A stretch of DNA of 64,000 bases from Alphaproteobacteria bacterium (GTDB lineage Bacteria > Pseudomonadota > Alphaproteobacteria > Ferrovibrionales > Ferrovibrionaceae). Positions 47,148 to 55,977 of this stretch are shown here, piece by piece (within the stretch, counting starts at the first letter, position 1; the number at the start of each line of letters is the position of its first letter). The stretch is from contig JAFKFH010000009.1 of assembly GCA_017307375.1 (NCBI GenBank), positions 62,001-126,000 on the forward strand, in the 5' to 3' direction. The position numbers were made by a program, and so were the translations under genes. The notes under the pieces were generated by a model, which was not told the DNA's origin, ran no database searches, and saw nothing but the letters and a program-made list of their open reading frames with translations.

Positions 47148-48632
47148 CTAAAGGATGTCCGCGGGATCGGTGTGCTGCAAGGCGTCGGCAAGACGGATGA
47201 AATCGTGTCCCTGCGCGCGATCTTCCTCGAGCATCGGGACATGGTCGCGGACGAAGCGATGGGCGGCAGCGGCGCCGCGGCCCAGCGCGACGTCGATCTT
47301 GCGCAGGTCGACCGCCTGGGCACTCGCGATCAGTTCGATGGCGACGAGGTAGCGCAGGCGTTCGACGATCCCGGCGGTCTTGGCCATGACCGACGGCGCC
47401 ATGCTGGCCTGGTCCTCGACGCCGTCGGCCGCCGGCAGCGGCGCGAAGGAGGCGGGCAGCGCGAGATGCCGGATCTCGGCCTCCATCGCCGAGACCGTCT
47501 TCTGCACCGTGGCCGAGCCGGTACGGCTCTGGCCGAGCGGCGTCAGGAAACGGGGGAGATCGGAGAAGCCGGGCGACATGATCTTCAGCGTGCGATAGGC
47601 GGTGCCGGTGGCGACATGGACCAGCGCCTGGCCGAGCCGCTCCCAGGCCAGCACGAAAGCGGTCAGGTCGAAATTGCCATGCGAAAGGATCAGTCCGTCG
47701 GCGGCCAGCACGACCGGATTGTCGCCGGACGAGGCGAGTTCGATCGCCGTGGCTTCGCGCGCTTCCTCCAGTGCATGGATGCAGGCGCCGAGCACCTGCG
47801 GGACGCAGCGATAGCTGAGCGGATCCTGGACGCGCCGGGCCGCGCCCTCCTGCCACAGGCCGCTGCCGTCGAGCAGGCCGCGCAGCCGTTCTGCCGCCCG
47901 GCGCTGGCCGAAAGCCGGCCGGGCCGCGAGCGCGCGGTCGTCGAGCACGCTGAAATTGGCGCGGAATCCTTCGAAATTCAGAACGACGGCAAGGTCGAGC
48001 CAGGCCGAAAGTCGGTCGAGATCCGCCAGCGCCAGGCAGGCCTGGCCAACCGAATAGGAATTGGCGACCAGCAGGGCATGGCCGTCCTTGAGGCCGAGGT
48101 CGAGCGGCTTCAGGCCTGCGGCGGCCAACGCCTCGGCCGCCGGCATCGTCATGCCGCGATATTCCGCGTCGCCGGCGCCGAGCAGCCCGTCGGCCATGTG
48201 GGCCAGCGGCGCAAGGTCCCCCGCGCCGATCGACCCGAGGGAGGGCACGATCGGATGGACGCCGGCATTGAGCGCGGCGACCAACCCCTCCAGCACCGGC
48301 AGCGAGACGCCGCAGCCGCCCGCCATCATGCCGACGGCGCGCACCGCCATCATCGCGCGCACCACCTCGGTCGGGGCCGGCCGGCCGACGGCAACGGCAC
48401 GAGCCGGCACGGTGCGCCGCTGAAAGGCAATGAGATCGTCATTCGACAGCCGCGTATCGACGCCGGCGCCGAGCGCGGTGGTCAAGCCGTAGACCGGCAC
48501 TTCCGAGGCCGCGTAGCGCTCGACGACGGCGCGGGCCCCCTGCACGCGGCTCGCCGCCCGGGCCGAAACTTCCAGCCGGGCGCGATTGCGGGCAATGGCG
48601 ACGATGTCGGCGACGGTGGGGCGATCGGTCAT
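47148..48632 (-). CDS. HAL/PAL-family ammonia-lyase relative lacking the MIO serine
   Basis: A 494-residue protein of the histidine/phenylalanine ammonia-lyase family, with YGLTTALGAGVDTRL near the N-terminus (where HutH has YGVNTGFG) and a central helical bundle. In active enzymes Ala-Ser-Gly cyclises to the MIO electrophile within GS[VI]GASGDLAPLAH. Here residues 133-144 read GSIGAGDLAPLA, so the serine is missing and only Ala137-Gly138 remain. The DNA (48201-48235) reads without ambiguity. It may be a subfamily with altered chemistry, a binding protein, or an inactive form. It is coded in an operon with an SDR and an ABC importer. Confidence 0.8.
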   Translation of the reverse strand: MTDRPTVADIVAIARNRARLEVSARAASRVQGARAVVERYAASEVPVYGLTTALGAGVDTRLSNDDLIAFQRRTVPARAVAVGRPAPTEVVRAMMAVRAVGMMAGGCGVSLPVLEGLVAALNAGVHPIVPSLGSIGAGDLAPLAHMADGLLGAGDAEYRGMTMPAAEALAAAGLKPLDLGLKDGHALLVANSYSVGQACLALADLDRLSAWLDLAVVLNFEGFRANFSVLDDRALAARPAFGQRRAAERLRGLLDGSGLWQEGAARRVQDPLSYRCVPQVLGACIHALEEAREATAIELASSGDNPVVLAADGLILSHGNFDLTAFVLAWERLGQALVHVATGTAYRTLKIMSPGFSDLPRFLTPLGQSRTGSATVQKTVSAMEAEIRHLALPASFAPLPAADGVEDQASMAPSVMAKTAGIVERLRYLVAIELIASAQAVDLRKIDVALGRGAAAAHRFVRDHVPMLEEDRAQGHDFIRLADALQHTDPADIL

Positions 48633-48650
48633 TCCTGGTCTCGTTGAGGT

Positions 48651-49445
48651 TCAGTTGCGCGGGGCGGCCTTGCGCAAGCCGCCGGACAGGCGGATGCCGC
48701 CATCGACCGACAGCAGTTCGCCGGTCACGTAGTCGCTGCCTTCGGCCAGCCAGAGGACGGCATCGGCCACATCGTCGGGCCTGGCCACCCGGCCCATCGG
48801 GGCGGTCTGGGCGATACGCTGCTCGAGGGCCGCATAGGTTTCGGCGCCGAGCACGTCGCGCATCCAGCGTGTGTCGATCACCCCCGGGCAGACCGCGTTG
48901 ACCCGGATCTCCGGGGCGAGCGTGCGGGCCAAGGCCAGGGTCATCGCATTCAGCGCACCTTTCGACGACGTGTAGGCGATCGACGAACCCCCACCGGTAA
49001 AGGCCGAGGTCGAGGAGACATTGACGATCGCGCCGCCACCGCCGGCACGCATCGCCGGCACGGCGGCGCGCACCATCTGGTAGGGGCCGACGACGTTGAC
49101 GGCGAAGACGTCCTGGAAATCCGCGGCCGACAGCGTGTCGAGATCGAACGGATCAGACTTCCGGGTCACGGCCGCGTTGTTGACCAGGACATCGAGCCGG
49201 CCCCAGCGCTCGACGGCGGCGGCAACCAGCCGGCGGCAGGCCGCATCGTCGGAGACGTCGGCCTGGACCAGCACGACGTCGACGCCTGCTGCGCGGCAGT
49301 CGGCGGCGGTTTCCTCAGCTTCCCGGGCGCTGCGCGAATAGTTCACGACGACCCGCGCGCCCCGCTGCGCGAAGCGACGGGCACAGGCCGCGCCGACCCC
49401 GGTGGCCGACCCGGTGACGATGGCGACGGCACCTTCGAGCTTCAT
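48651..49445 (-). CDS. SDR family oxidoreductase
   Basis: A 264-residue classical short-chain dehydrogenase. The NAD(P) motif is TGSATGVGAACARR, NNAAVTRKS follows, and the catalytic YTSSK is present with an upstream Ser (NVSSTSAFTGGGSS). It ends in LSVDGGIRLSGG. The substrate is unknown. The ATG at 49445 is the family start; a longer frame starts without homology. A GntR-like palindrome lies 57-70 bases upstream. It heads the SDR, lyase-like, ABC transporter cluster. Confidence 0.9.
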   Translation of the reverse strand: MKLEGAVAIVTGSATGVGAACARRFAQRGARVVVNYSRSAREAEETAADCRAAGVDVVLVQADVSDDAACRRLVAAAVERWGRLDVLVNNAAVTRKSDPFDLDTLSAADFQDVFAVNVVGPYQMVRAAVPAMRAGGGGAIVNVSSTSAFTGGGSSIAYTSSKGALNAMTLALARTLAPEIRVNAVCPGVIDTRWMRDVLGAETYAALEQRIAQTAPMGRVARPDDVADAVLWLAEGSDYVTGELLSVDGGIRLSGGLRKAAPRN

Positions 49446-49501
49446 CGGCTGACGCAACCTTCGACGGCCGCCTGCATGGCACCAGCTCCGCGATGTCTGA
49501 T

Positions 49502-49515
49502 CTTGTATAGACAAG
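49502..49515. promoter_or_regulatory. GntR-like operator candidate upstream of the SDR gene
   Basis: CTTGTATAGACAAG has perfect 5-base outer arms (CTTGT/ACAAG) around a 4-base centre. It matches 12 of 14 positions of the site at 43600-43613. It lies in the 131-base gap between the amino-acid permease and the SDR gene, a natural place for the cluster promoter. Confidence 0.45.
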
Positions 49516-49576
49516 CATCTTTGGCGGGATGGCGAAAGCCCTTTTCTGAGGAAAATTCAGGCTGCCCGGAAATTGA

Positions 49577-51109
49577 TCAGTCGTCACCGCGCGCCAACGC
49601 CTGCTCGGCCGCGACGATCTCGGCCTGCCGGCGGGCGATGACGTCGCCGACCGGCGGCCCGGCGAAGCGGCGCCGTTCCGACAGGAACCAGCCGAGCGCC
49701 AGCAGCACGACGAGGCCGACGGCATAGCCGACCAGGATGTCGTTGGGCGGCTGCAGGCCGATGAAGGCGATCAGGACGACGCCGAGCACGGTGACGACGG
49801 CGAACGGCCGCGACCAGGCGCCCAGCCGGAACGGCCCGAACGTCGTCCAGGTCTTGCCTTCGGCAAGCAGGCCCGCCGCGATCGGCATCGCGTAGGAAAT
49901 GTAGAAGAACACCGCGCAGCCGGCGGCCAGGGCGGCGAACGCCGGCGAATAGAGCGTGACCAGGATCGAGAGCACGGCGGTGGTCCAGATCGCCGGCACC
50001 GGCGTGCGGTAGCGCGGGCTGACCTGCTTGAGCCAGGGCGAGGCCGGCAGGCCGTTGTCGCGGGCAAAGGCGTAGATCATCCGCGAGGTCGAGGTCATCG
50101 CTGCCAGGCCGCAGAGGAAATTGGCCGTCACGATGCCGACATAGAGCAGGTTGCGCAGGGCATCCGGCACGGCCAGCCCGGCGATCAGGTCGAAGAAGAC
50201 CGTCGCGCCGCCGGCCGCGGCCTTGGCCGGATCGGGCAGGGCCAGCACGAACGAGCAGGTCATCGCATAGCCGAAGACCAGCGACCACAGCACCGAGTTG
50301 ATCATGCCGCGCGGCACGGCGCGGGGCGCGTCGAGCGTCTCCTCGGCGGTGTGCGCCGAGGCGTCGAAGCCGGTGATCGTATAGAGCGGCAGCAGCAGGC
50401 CGAGACAGAAGGCGAGCAGCACGCTGTCGGTACGCGGGAAGACGTCGCCGCCCGCCGGCCCGGTATTGTTGACGAAGGCGAACAGCCGACCGGGCTCGAT
50501 GCCGGGTGCCGCCCACAGCATCACGATCGTCAATGCCACCGCGACGACCAGGATCAGATAGCCGGAGAAATCCGTCAGCAGCGTGGTGGCGCGAATGCCC
50601 AGGTGGTTGAACAGCCCATGGATCAGCGCGATCACGGCAATGCCCGCAACCTGCTCGCCGTATCCCCAGGCGGAAACGTCGAGCCCGAAGATGCCGGCCA
50701 GGATCAGGTCGCGGAACAGCAGATAGGCTCCGACATTGACCGAGGCGACGACGAACACCAGCCCGAGCAGATTGACCCAGGCGGTGGCCCAGCCCCAGAA
50801 CCGCCCGCCGAGGATCGAGGCCCAGTGGTAGAGCCCGCCCGCCGTCGGATAGGCCGAGGCGATCTGGGCCATCGAACAGGCGACGACCAGGGCGAAGAGG
50901 CCGCCGACCAGCCAGCCGACGCCGATGGCAAACCCGCCGCCCGCCGAAAAGCCGAGTTGGAACGAGGTGATGCCGCCGGCCAGGATGCAGATGATCGAGA
51001 ACGAGATCGCGAAGTTCGAAAAGCCGCGCATCCGCCGTGCCAGTTCCTGGGCGTAGCCCATGCGGTGCAGCACCTTGACGTCGTCGGTCGTCGGGCCGTC
51101 GTCGGTCAT
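49577..51109 (-). CDS. APC-superfamily amino acid or amine permease
   Basis: A 510-residue transporter with about twelve membrane segments. Family features include GFSNFAISFSIICILAGGIT near the N-terminus, ASAYPTAGGLYHWAS and FDASAHTAEETLDAPRAVPR in a cytoplasmic loop, all typical of the BAT/GABA-choline branch of the APC family. The substrate is unknown. Starts at 51115 and 51109 are possible; 51109 has AGGGG at a better distance. It lies upstream of the SDR cluster on the same strand. Confidence 0.88.
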   Translation of the reverse strand: MTDDGPTTDDVKVLHRMGYAQELARRMRGFSNFAISFSIICILAGGITSFQLGFSAGGGFAIGVGWLVGGLFALVVACSMAQIASAYPTAGGLYHWASILGGRFWGWATAWVNLLGLVFVVASVNVGAYLLFRDLILAGIFGLDVSAWGYGEQVAGIAVIALIHGLFNHLGIRATTLLTDFSGYLILVVAVALTIVMLWAAPGIEPGRLFAFVNNTGPAGGDVFPRTDSVLLAFCLGLLLPLYTITGFDASAHTAEETLDAPRAVPRGMINSVLWSLVFGYAMTCSFVLALPDPAKAAAGGATVFFDLIAGLAVPDALRNLLYVGIVTANFLCGLAAMTSTSRMIYAFARDNGLPASPWLKQVSPRYRTPVPAIWTTAVLSILVTLYSPAFAALAAGCAVFFYISYAMPIAAGLLAEGKTWTTFGPFRLGAWSRPFAVVTVLGVVLIAFIGLQPPNDILVGYAVGLVVLLALGWFLSERRRFAGPPVGDVIARRQAEIVAAEQALARGDD

Positions 51110-51259
51110 TGCCATCCCCTGCCCCGATTGGCTGCGCGCAGCGTGAGGCTACCACCAAAGCAGCAATGCTGACAGCGGCGCAAGGGCGTGATTGCCAGAT
51201 GCCCGTCCAACTGTTAAGCGGATTTGACCCGCGCGTGTTGGACAAGGCTGCATCTCCCC

Positions 51260-52600
51260 GTGATCCGGCTGGCACTGCTTCTCCTCGGCCATCAGCCCAT
51301 GCGGCGGCAATGGCGGCTGATGGCCGGCTTCGGCCTGATCTGGATCGCGCTGGGCCTTGCCATCGTCACCGATGCCGCCGACGGCATCACGGTGGTGGCC
51401 ACCGAGACGTTCGGCTGGCTGCTGGTGCTCGAAGGCGTCATCGCCCTGTCCTTCCGCATCGGCGCCAGCGCCCAGGGGGCGAGGCTTGCCACGGTCAAGG
51501 CGATCGCGCTGCTGCTGTTCGGCCTGCTGATCGTCGACATGCCCTGGCGCAACGACATCGCGAACTCGCTGCTGTTCGGCGTGGCGCTGGCAACCGACGG
51601 TCTCCTGCGCATCGCCGCCGCCACGGTCATCCGCTTTGCCCGCTGGCGCACCGCGATGGTCGGCGGCTTTCTCGAACTGGGCCTGGCCGGTCTGGCGGTG
51701 ATGGACTGGCCGGTATCCTACGAGATGACCGTGCCGTTCTGCATCGCGGTCGCGCTGATCCTGACCGGCTGGGCCATCGTGCGCGTCGCCTTGCTGATCA
51801 AGGGCCTGCAGCCGGGTGCCTCGCTGGCGGGGCTGTCCGCCTTCGCCCTGCGCGGCGGGCAGGCCGCCTGGCACGGTCTGCCGCCGCCGGCCCCGGTCCG
51901 TCAGGACGAACCGATGTGGGTGCATGTCTGGACCCCGATGGGGGCGGCAACCGATCCGCGGCGGCGCCCGCTGATCGATCGCTACATTGCGGCGGTCGAC
52001 GGCAACGGCGTCATCTCGACCGGACATGCGGCGCTGGAATTTCCGCCCGACGGCTATATCAGCCACTACCCCGCCGCCGATATCGACCGCAATCCCGGCG
52101 AATTCGCCCGCACCTTGCGCGCCACCGGCGAGAACGACGTGGCCGGACGGTTCCTGCCCTCCTATACCGAGGAAATCGCCGGTTGGTGCGAGGCCGACGC
52201 CCATGTCCGCTTTCGCCGCTACGACCGGGCGCGGCTGGCGGCGTTCTGGGACGCCTACCGCCGGACCGACGTCTACAACCTGACCAACCGCAACTGCTCG
52301 GTCGCCGTCGCGCTTGCCCTCGATGTCGCGCTGGAGGGCGTGCTCGACACCCGGGGGAGTTGGTTGCGTTTTGCCCAGCTGATGGTGCATCCCGATCTGT
52401 GGCTGGCGATGTTGCTGCGCCAGCAGGCCGAGGCGATGACCTGGACCCCGGGCCTCGTGCTCGACTATGCCCGGGCGCTGAAACGGATCATCGAACCCAA
52501 GCCCCGCTCGTGGGGCGACATGCTGCGCGAGGCGATCCGGCGGTACCGCAACTTCCGTCGCCGCACCGCTTTCGAAGCCAAGGAGATTCCGCCGGCATGA
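51260..52600 (+). CDS. HdeD-like membrane domain fused to a permuted papain-like (DUF4105-like) domain
   Basis: About 446 residues from a GTG at 51260; a TTG at 51224 and an ATG at 51299 are also possible starts. The first 190 residues hold about six hydrophobic helices in the pattern of HdeD/DUF308 proteins. The C-terminal half has VISTGHAALEFPPDGYISHY and, about 100 residues on, DVYNLTNRNCSVAVALALD. A His-then-Cys order in these contexts resembles the circularly permuted papain-like peptidases and acyltransferases (DUF4105, LRAT, YiiX). The function is unknown; a membrane-bound hydrolase is a fair guess. Its stop overlaps the next start (ATGA). Confidence 0.65.
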   Translation: MIRLALLLLGHQPMRRQWRLMAGFGLIWIALGLAIVTDAADGITVVATETFGWLLVLEGVIALSFRIGASAQGARLATVKAIALLLFGLLIVDMPWRNDIANSLLFGVALATDGLLRIAAATVIRFARWRTAMVGGFLELGLAGLAVMDWPVSYEMTVPFCIAVALILTGWAIVRVALLIKGLQPGASLAGLSAFALRGGQAAWHGLPPPAPVRQDEPMWVHVWTPMGAATDPRRRPLIDRYIAAVDGNGVISTGHAALEFPPDGYISHYPAADIDRNPGEFARTLRATGENDVAGRFLPSYTEEIAGWCEADAHVRFRRYDRARLAAFWDAYRRTDVYNLTNRNCSVAVALALDVALEGVLDTRGSWLRFAQLMVHPDLWLAMLLRQQAEAMTWTPGLVLDYARALKRIIEPKPRSWGDMLREAIRRYRNFRRRTAFEAKEIPPA

Positions 52601-53757
52601 GCCACGATCAGACCGCCGAACTGCCGGCATCGACCCGCCTGTGGTCGCGCGCGGCCGTCGTCGTCACCGCCGCGATCTTCGGCCTGACCTACAGCCTGTC
52701 GGCACCGCTGATCGCGCTCGATCTCGCAGAACGGGGCATCGGGGAATTCACCATCGGCGCCAATGCCGCGATGCATGCGGTCGGGGTGCTGGCGATGGCG
52801 GCGGTGCTGCCGCGGCTGGCCACGCGCTATGGCATCCGGCCGCTGATCGTCGCGGCCCTGGTCGTCGCCGCGGTCGTCCTGGCAGCCTTTCCGGCAATGC
52901 CGTCAATCTGGCTGTGGTTTCCGCTGCGCCTGTTGCTCGGCGCGGCCTCGGAACTGCTGTTCGTGCTGTCGGAAACCTGGATCAATCATCTGAGCGACGA
53001 GCGGTCGCGCGCCCGCGCGATGGCGATCTACACCGCGGCACTGTCCTCGGGCTTTGCGCTGGGACCGGCGATCCTGTCGGTCGTCGGCAGCGACGGGGCC
53101 GTGCCCTACCTGGTGGGCGCGGCCTGCGCCGTCGTCGCGATGCTCGCCGTGCTGCCGCCGCAGGTCCGGGCGCCGCGCTTCGAGAAACCGACGGGAATCA
53201 AGGCGACGGCCTATCTGCGCATCGCCCCGATCGCCCTGACCACCACGCTGCTCAATGCGGGAGTCGAAACCGCGGGCCTCTCTTTCCTTGCACTCTATGC
53301 AATGGGATTCGGCTGGAGCGAGGCCGAGGCCACCCGGCTCGTCTCGACGATGATGATCGGCGCCATCCTGCTGCAGCTCCCGATCGGCTGGGCCGGCGAC
53401 AAGATGGACCGCCGCCGCCTGATGCTGTGGCTCGGCATCGCCTCGGTCGTCGGCGCATTGATCTGGCCGCTGGTGCTGGATCAGCCGATGATCGCCTATC
53501 CGCTGCTGTTCGTCTGGGGCGGGGTCTTCGTCGGCATCTACACGATGATGCTGACCCTGATCGGCAGCCGCTTCCAGGGTGCCGATCTGGTCGGGGTCTA
53601 CGCGGTCATGAGCCTCGCCTGGGGGGCGGGCGCGCTGCTCGGCCCGTCGCTGGCCGGGTTGGGCATGGATATCAGCCCCCACGGACTGCCGATCGCGGTC
53701 GCACTCGCCTGTCTTGTCTATGTCCTGTTCCTTACACGTACACGGTCCGACGCCTAG
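52597..53757 (+). CDS. MFS transporter, YcaD-like
   Basis: A 386-residue transporter with about twelve membrane segments, SETWINHLSDERSRARAMAI in the middle loop and WAGDKMDRRRLMLWLGI between later helices. It is of the same type as the protein coded at 36351-37580. The substrate is unknown. It overlaps the preceding gene by 4 bases and is probably translated with it. Confidence 0.85.
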   Translation: MSHDQTAELPASTRLWSRAAVVVTAAIFGLTYSLSAPLIALDLAERGIGEFTIGANAAMHAVGVLAMAAVLPRLATRYGIRPLIVAALVVAAVVLAAFPAMPSIWLWFPLRLLLGAASELLFVLSETWINHLSDERSRARAMAIYTAALSSGFALGPAILSVVGSDGAVPYLVGAACAVVAMLAVLPPQVRAPRFEKPTGIKATAYLRIAPIALTTTLLNAGVETAGLSFLALYAMGFGWSEAEATRLVSTMMIGAILLQLPIGWAGDKMDRRRLMLWLGIASVVGALIWPLVLDQPMIAYPLLFVWGGVFVGIYTMMLTLIGSRFQGADLVGVYAVMSLAWGAGALLGPSLAGLGMDISPHGLPIAVALACLVYVLFLTRTRSDA

Positions 53758-53866
53758 ACGTTTGTTCTGCGCATGCGACTTTCGGCGAGTATCCGATAAA
53801 TTTTCGGTATATGCTGCACCGCGAGGCGCGGAATGCCGGAGGGTTTGCCAGAATGGGATCGGGTCG

Positions 53867-54367
53867 GTGACGGAGACCAAAGTCTTCAACCTGCCTAACA
53901 CGTTGAAGAAGCGTTCGTCGAAACCGGGCGGTCGCAGCTTTGATGAACTTGCCAAGGCCGGTGACCACGTGGTCCGCCGCAACGGCGCGTCCTACCCCAG
54001 TGTCGCCGCCGGCGACATCGCCGACCTGATGGCGATCGCCGCCCGGCTGCGCCAGGGTTCGCCGCTGGCGGTCGAGCTGCAGGAATGTTTCCGCATCGCC
54101 CATGATATCCGCGGCCAGGCCGGCAGCTTCGATTTCCCGCTGATTTCGGCCGCTGCCGGATCGCTGTCGAAGTTTGTCGACAAGCTGCGCAACAGCCCGC
54201 CCGACCAGGCGCCCGAGGTCATCTCGCTGATCGAGGTGCATGCGGCGACGATGCAGTTGCTGCTGTCGCAGAACCGCAAAGGCGCCGGCGGACCGGCCGA
54301 AGCGATGATCCTCGACGGGCTGACCAAGGCCGTCGAGAAGGTGCAGGGTACCCTCGGGATCAGCTGA
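53867..54367 (+). CDS. Hpt-domain phosphotransfer protein
   Basis: A 166-residue protein with a disordered N-terminus and an Hpt-like helical bundle. The probable phosphorylated residue is His79 in CFRIAHDIRGQAGSFDFPL, matching the HDIKGQAG-type motif of Hpt domains that pass phosphate between receiver domains. No kinase or receiver gene adjoins it. The start is a GTG at 53867 preceded by GGGATCGGG. A signalling role is inferred from the fold only. Confidence 0.75.
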   Translation: MTETKVFNLPNTLKKRSSKPGGRSFDELAKAGDHVVRRNGASYPSVAAGDIADLMAIAARLRQGSPLAVELQECFRIAHDIRGQAGSFDFPLISAAAGSLSKFVDKLRNSPPDQAPEVISLIEVHAATMQLLLSQNRKGAGGPAEAMILDGLTKAVEKVQGTLGIS

Positions 54368-54427
54368 GCGTCGCCGGCGGCCCGCCGATCCTGGCCTGTC
54401 GCCAAAAGCCCCACATGCGAGCCGGTG

Positions 54428-54445
54428 GCCCCGTTTGCTCGGGGC
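54428..54445 (+). terminator. Hairpin after the Hpt gene
   Basis: GCCCCG (54428-54433) and CGGGGC (54440-54445) form a perfect 6-base stem with a 6-base loop about 60 bases after the Hpt stop and before the amidase start. There is no clear T-run, so the terminator call is tentative. Confidence 0.35.
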
Positions 54446-54539
54446 AGTCGGCCCTTTGTCCCCATTTCTGTCGATGCCGCGCCGGTCGGCGCCTCGCTAG
54501 CCTTTGCCGCAACCGACAGGCGCAAAGGGGGGCCACCGG

Positions 54540-55952
54540 ATGGCGGCATTGCATGACCTCGACATCGGCCAGGCCGCGGCAGCGATCCGAAGCGGCGCGG
54601 TCACCGCCGAAGCCCTTGCCGAAGCCCTGATCGGCCGGATCGCCGCCGCCACGAGCCTGAACGCGTTTGCCGCCATCGACGCCGACCGGCTGCGCCAGGC
54701 CGCCCGCGATGCCGACCGGCGCCGGGCCGGCGGCGAGGCGACCGGGCCGCTGCACGGCGTGCCGCTGGCGATCAAGGACAACATCGACGTCGCCGGCTAT
54801 GCGACCACCGGCGGCACCCCGGCGCTGGCCGGGCACCGCCCGGCGCGCAACGCCCCGATCGTCGAAAGACTGGTCGACGGCGGTGCCTTGATCCTGGGCA
54901 AGACCGGGTTGCACGAACTGGCCTTCGGGGTCACCTCCAACAACGGCTGGTCGGGGGCCGTGCGCAACCCCTACGACCCGACGCGCAGCCCCGGCGGATC
55001 GAGCGGCGGCACGGCCGCCGCCGTCGCCGCCCGGCTCGCCCCCGGCGGCATCGGCACCGACACCGGCGGCTCGACCCGCATTCCCGCCGCGTTCTGCGGC
55101 ATCGCCGGCTTCCGGCCCAGCCTCGGCCGCTGGCCGCAGGCCGGTATCGTGCCGATCTCCCACACCCGCGACACCCCGGGCCCGATGACCCGGGGTGTCG
55201 CCGACTGCCTGCTTCTCGACAATGTCGTCACCGGTGCCGCCGACGGCGCCGCCCCTCCCCGGCTTGCCGGCCTGCGGCTGGGCCTGCCGCGCCGGCATTT
55301 CTGGGAAGGACTCGACGGCGAAGTCGCCGCGTTGCTCGAAGCCCGCCTCGATGATCTGCGGGCGGCCGGGGTCGACCTGGTCGAAGCCGAGCTTGCCGAT
55401 GTCGCGGCGCTCGACGCCGCCGCAGGATTTCCGATCGCACTGTACGAGGTGGTCGGCGATCTGCGCGCCTACCTGGCAGGCCATGGCCTGGCGCTCACGG
55501 CGCGCGACCTGGCCGACACCGCAGGCAGCCCCGATGTCCGGGCGATCCTGCAGGGCGTCACCGGCGATGCTCGCATCCCGGAAGCGGTCTACCGGGAGGC
55601 ACTGGGCCGCCACCGCCCGGCATTGCAGCAATCCTACGCCAGCTATTTCGGCGACAACGGTGTCGACGCGATGATCCTGCCGACGGTACCGCTGGCGGCC
55701 CCGCGCATCGGCGAGGACGAAACCGTGGAAATCGGCGGCCTTGCGCTGCCCTTGTTCCCGACCCTGACCCGCAATACCAGCCCGGCCAGCGTCGCCGGCC
55801 TGCCCGGCCTCAGCCTGCCGGCCGGCATGACCGCGGCCGGGCTGCCGATCGGTATCGAAATCGACGGCCCGGCCCAACACGACCGCCCTCTGCTGCGGAT
55901 CGGGCTGGCCCTCGAGACGGTGCTGCCGGCCCTGCCGGCGCCGGCCATCTGA
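54540..55952 (+). CDS. Amidase signature family amidase
   Basis: A 470-residue amidase with the Ser-cisSer-Lys triad: K79 in PLAIKDNIDV, S154 in SPGGSSGG and the nucleophile S178 in TDTGGSTRIP. It resembles GatA-type and indole-acetamide-type amidases, but is not linked to gatB or gatC. It is the first gene of a unit with an amide-type ABC importer, so it probably hydrolyses a small imported amide to a carboxylate and ammonia. The ATG is at 54540 after an AAAGGGGGG run. Confidence 0.9.
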   Translation: MAALHDLDIGQAAAAIRSGAVTAEALAEALIGRIAAATSLNAFAAIDADRLRQAARDADRRRAGGEATGPLHGVPLAIKDNIDVAGYATTGGTPALAGHRPARNAPIVERLVDGGALILGKTGLHELAFGVTSNNGWSGAVRNPYDPTRSPGGSSGGTAAAVAARLAPGGIGTDTGGSTRIPAAFCGIAGFRPSLGRWPQAGIVPISHTRDTPGPMTRGVADCLLLDNVVTGAADGAAPPRLAGLRLGLPRRHFWEGLDGEVAALLEARLDDLRAAGVDLVEAELADVAALDAAAGFPIALYEVVGDLRAYLAGHGLALTARDLADTAGSPDVRAILQGVTGDARIPEAVYREALGRHRPALQQSYASYFGDNGVDAMILPTVPLAAPRIGEDETVEIGGLALPLFPTLTRNTSPASVAGLPGLSLPAGMTAAGLPIGIEIDGPAQHDRPLLRIGLALETVLPALPAPAI

Positions 55953-55977
55953 AAAACGCAACGACGGGGAAAGCATC

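Noticed and set aside
45592-47856. A 754-residue minus-strand protein
   Set aside because: The upstream half overlaps the ABC ATPase and lyase genes in another frame with no coding character. The real permease starts at 46359.
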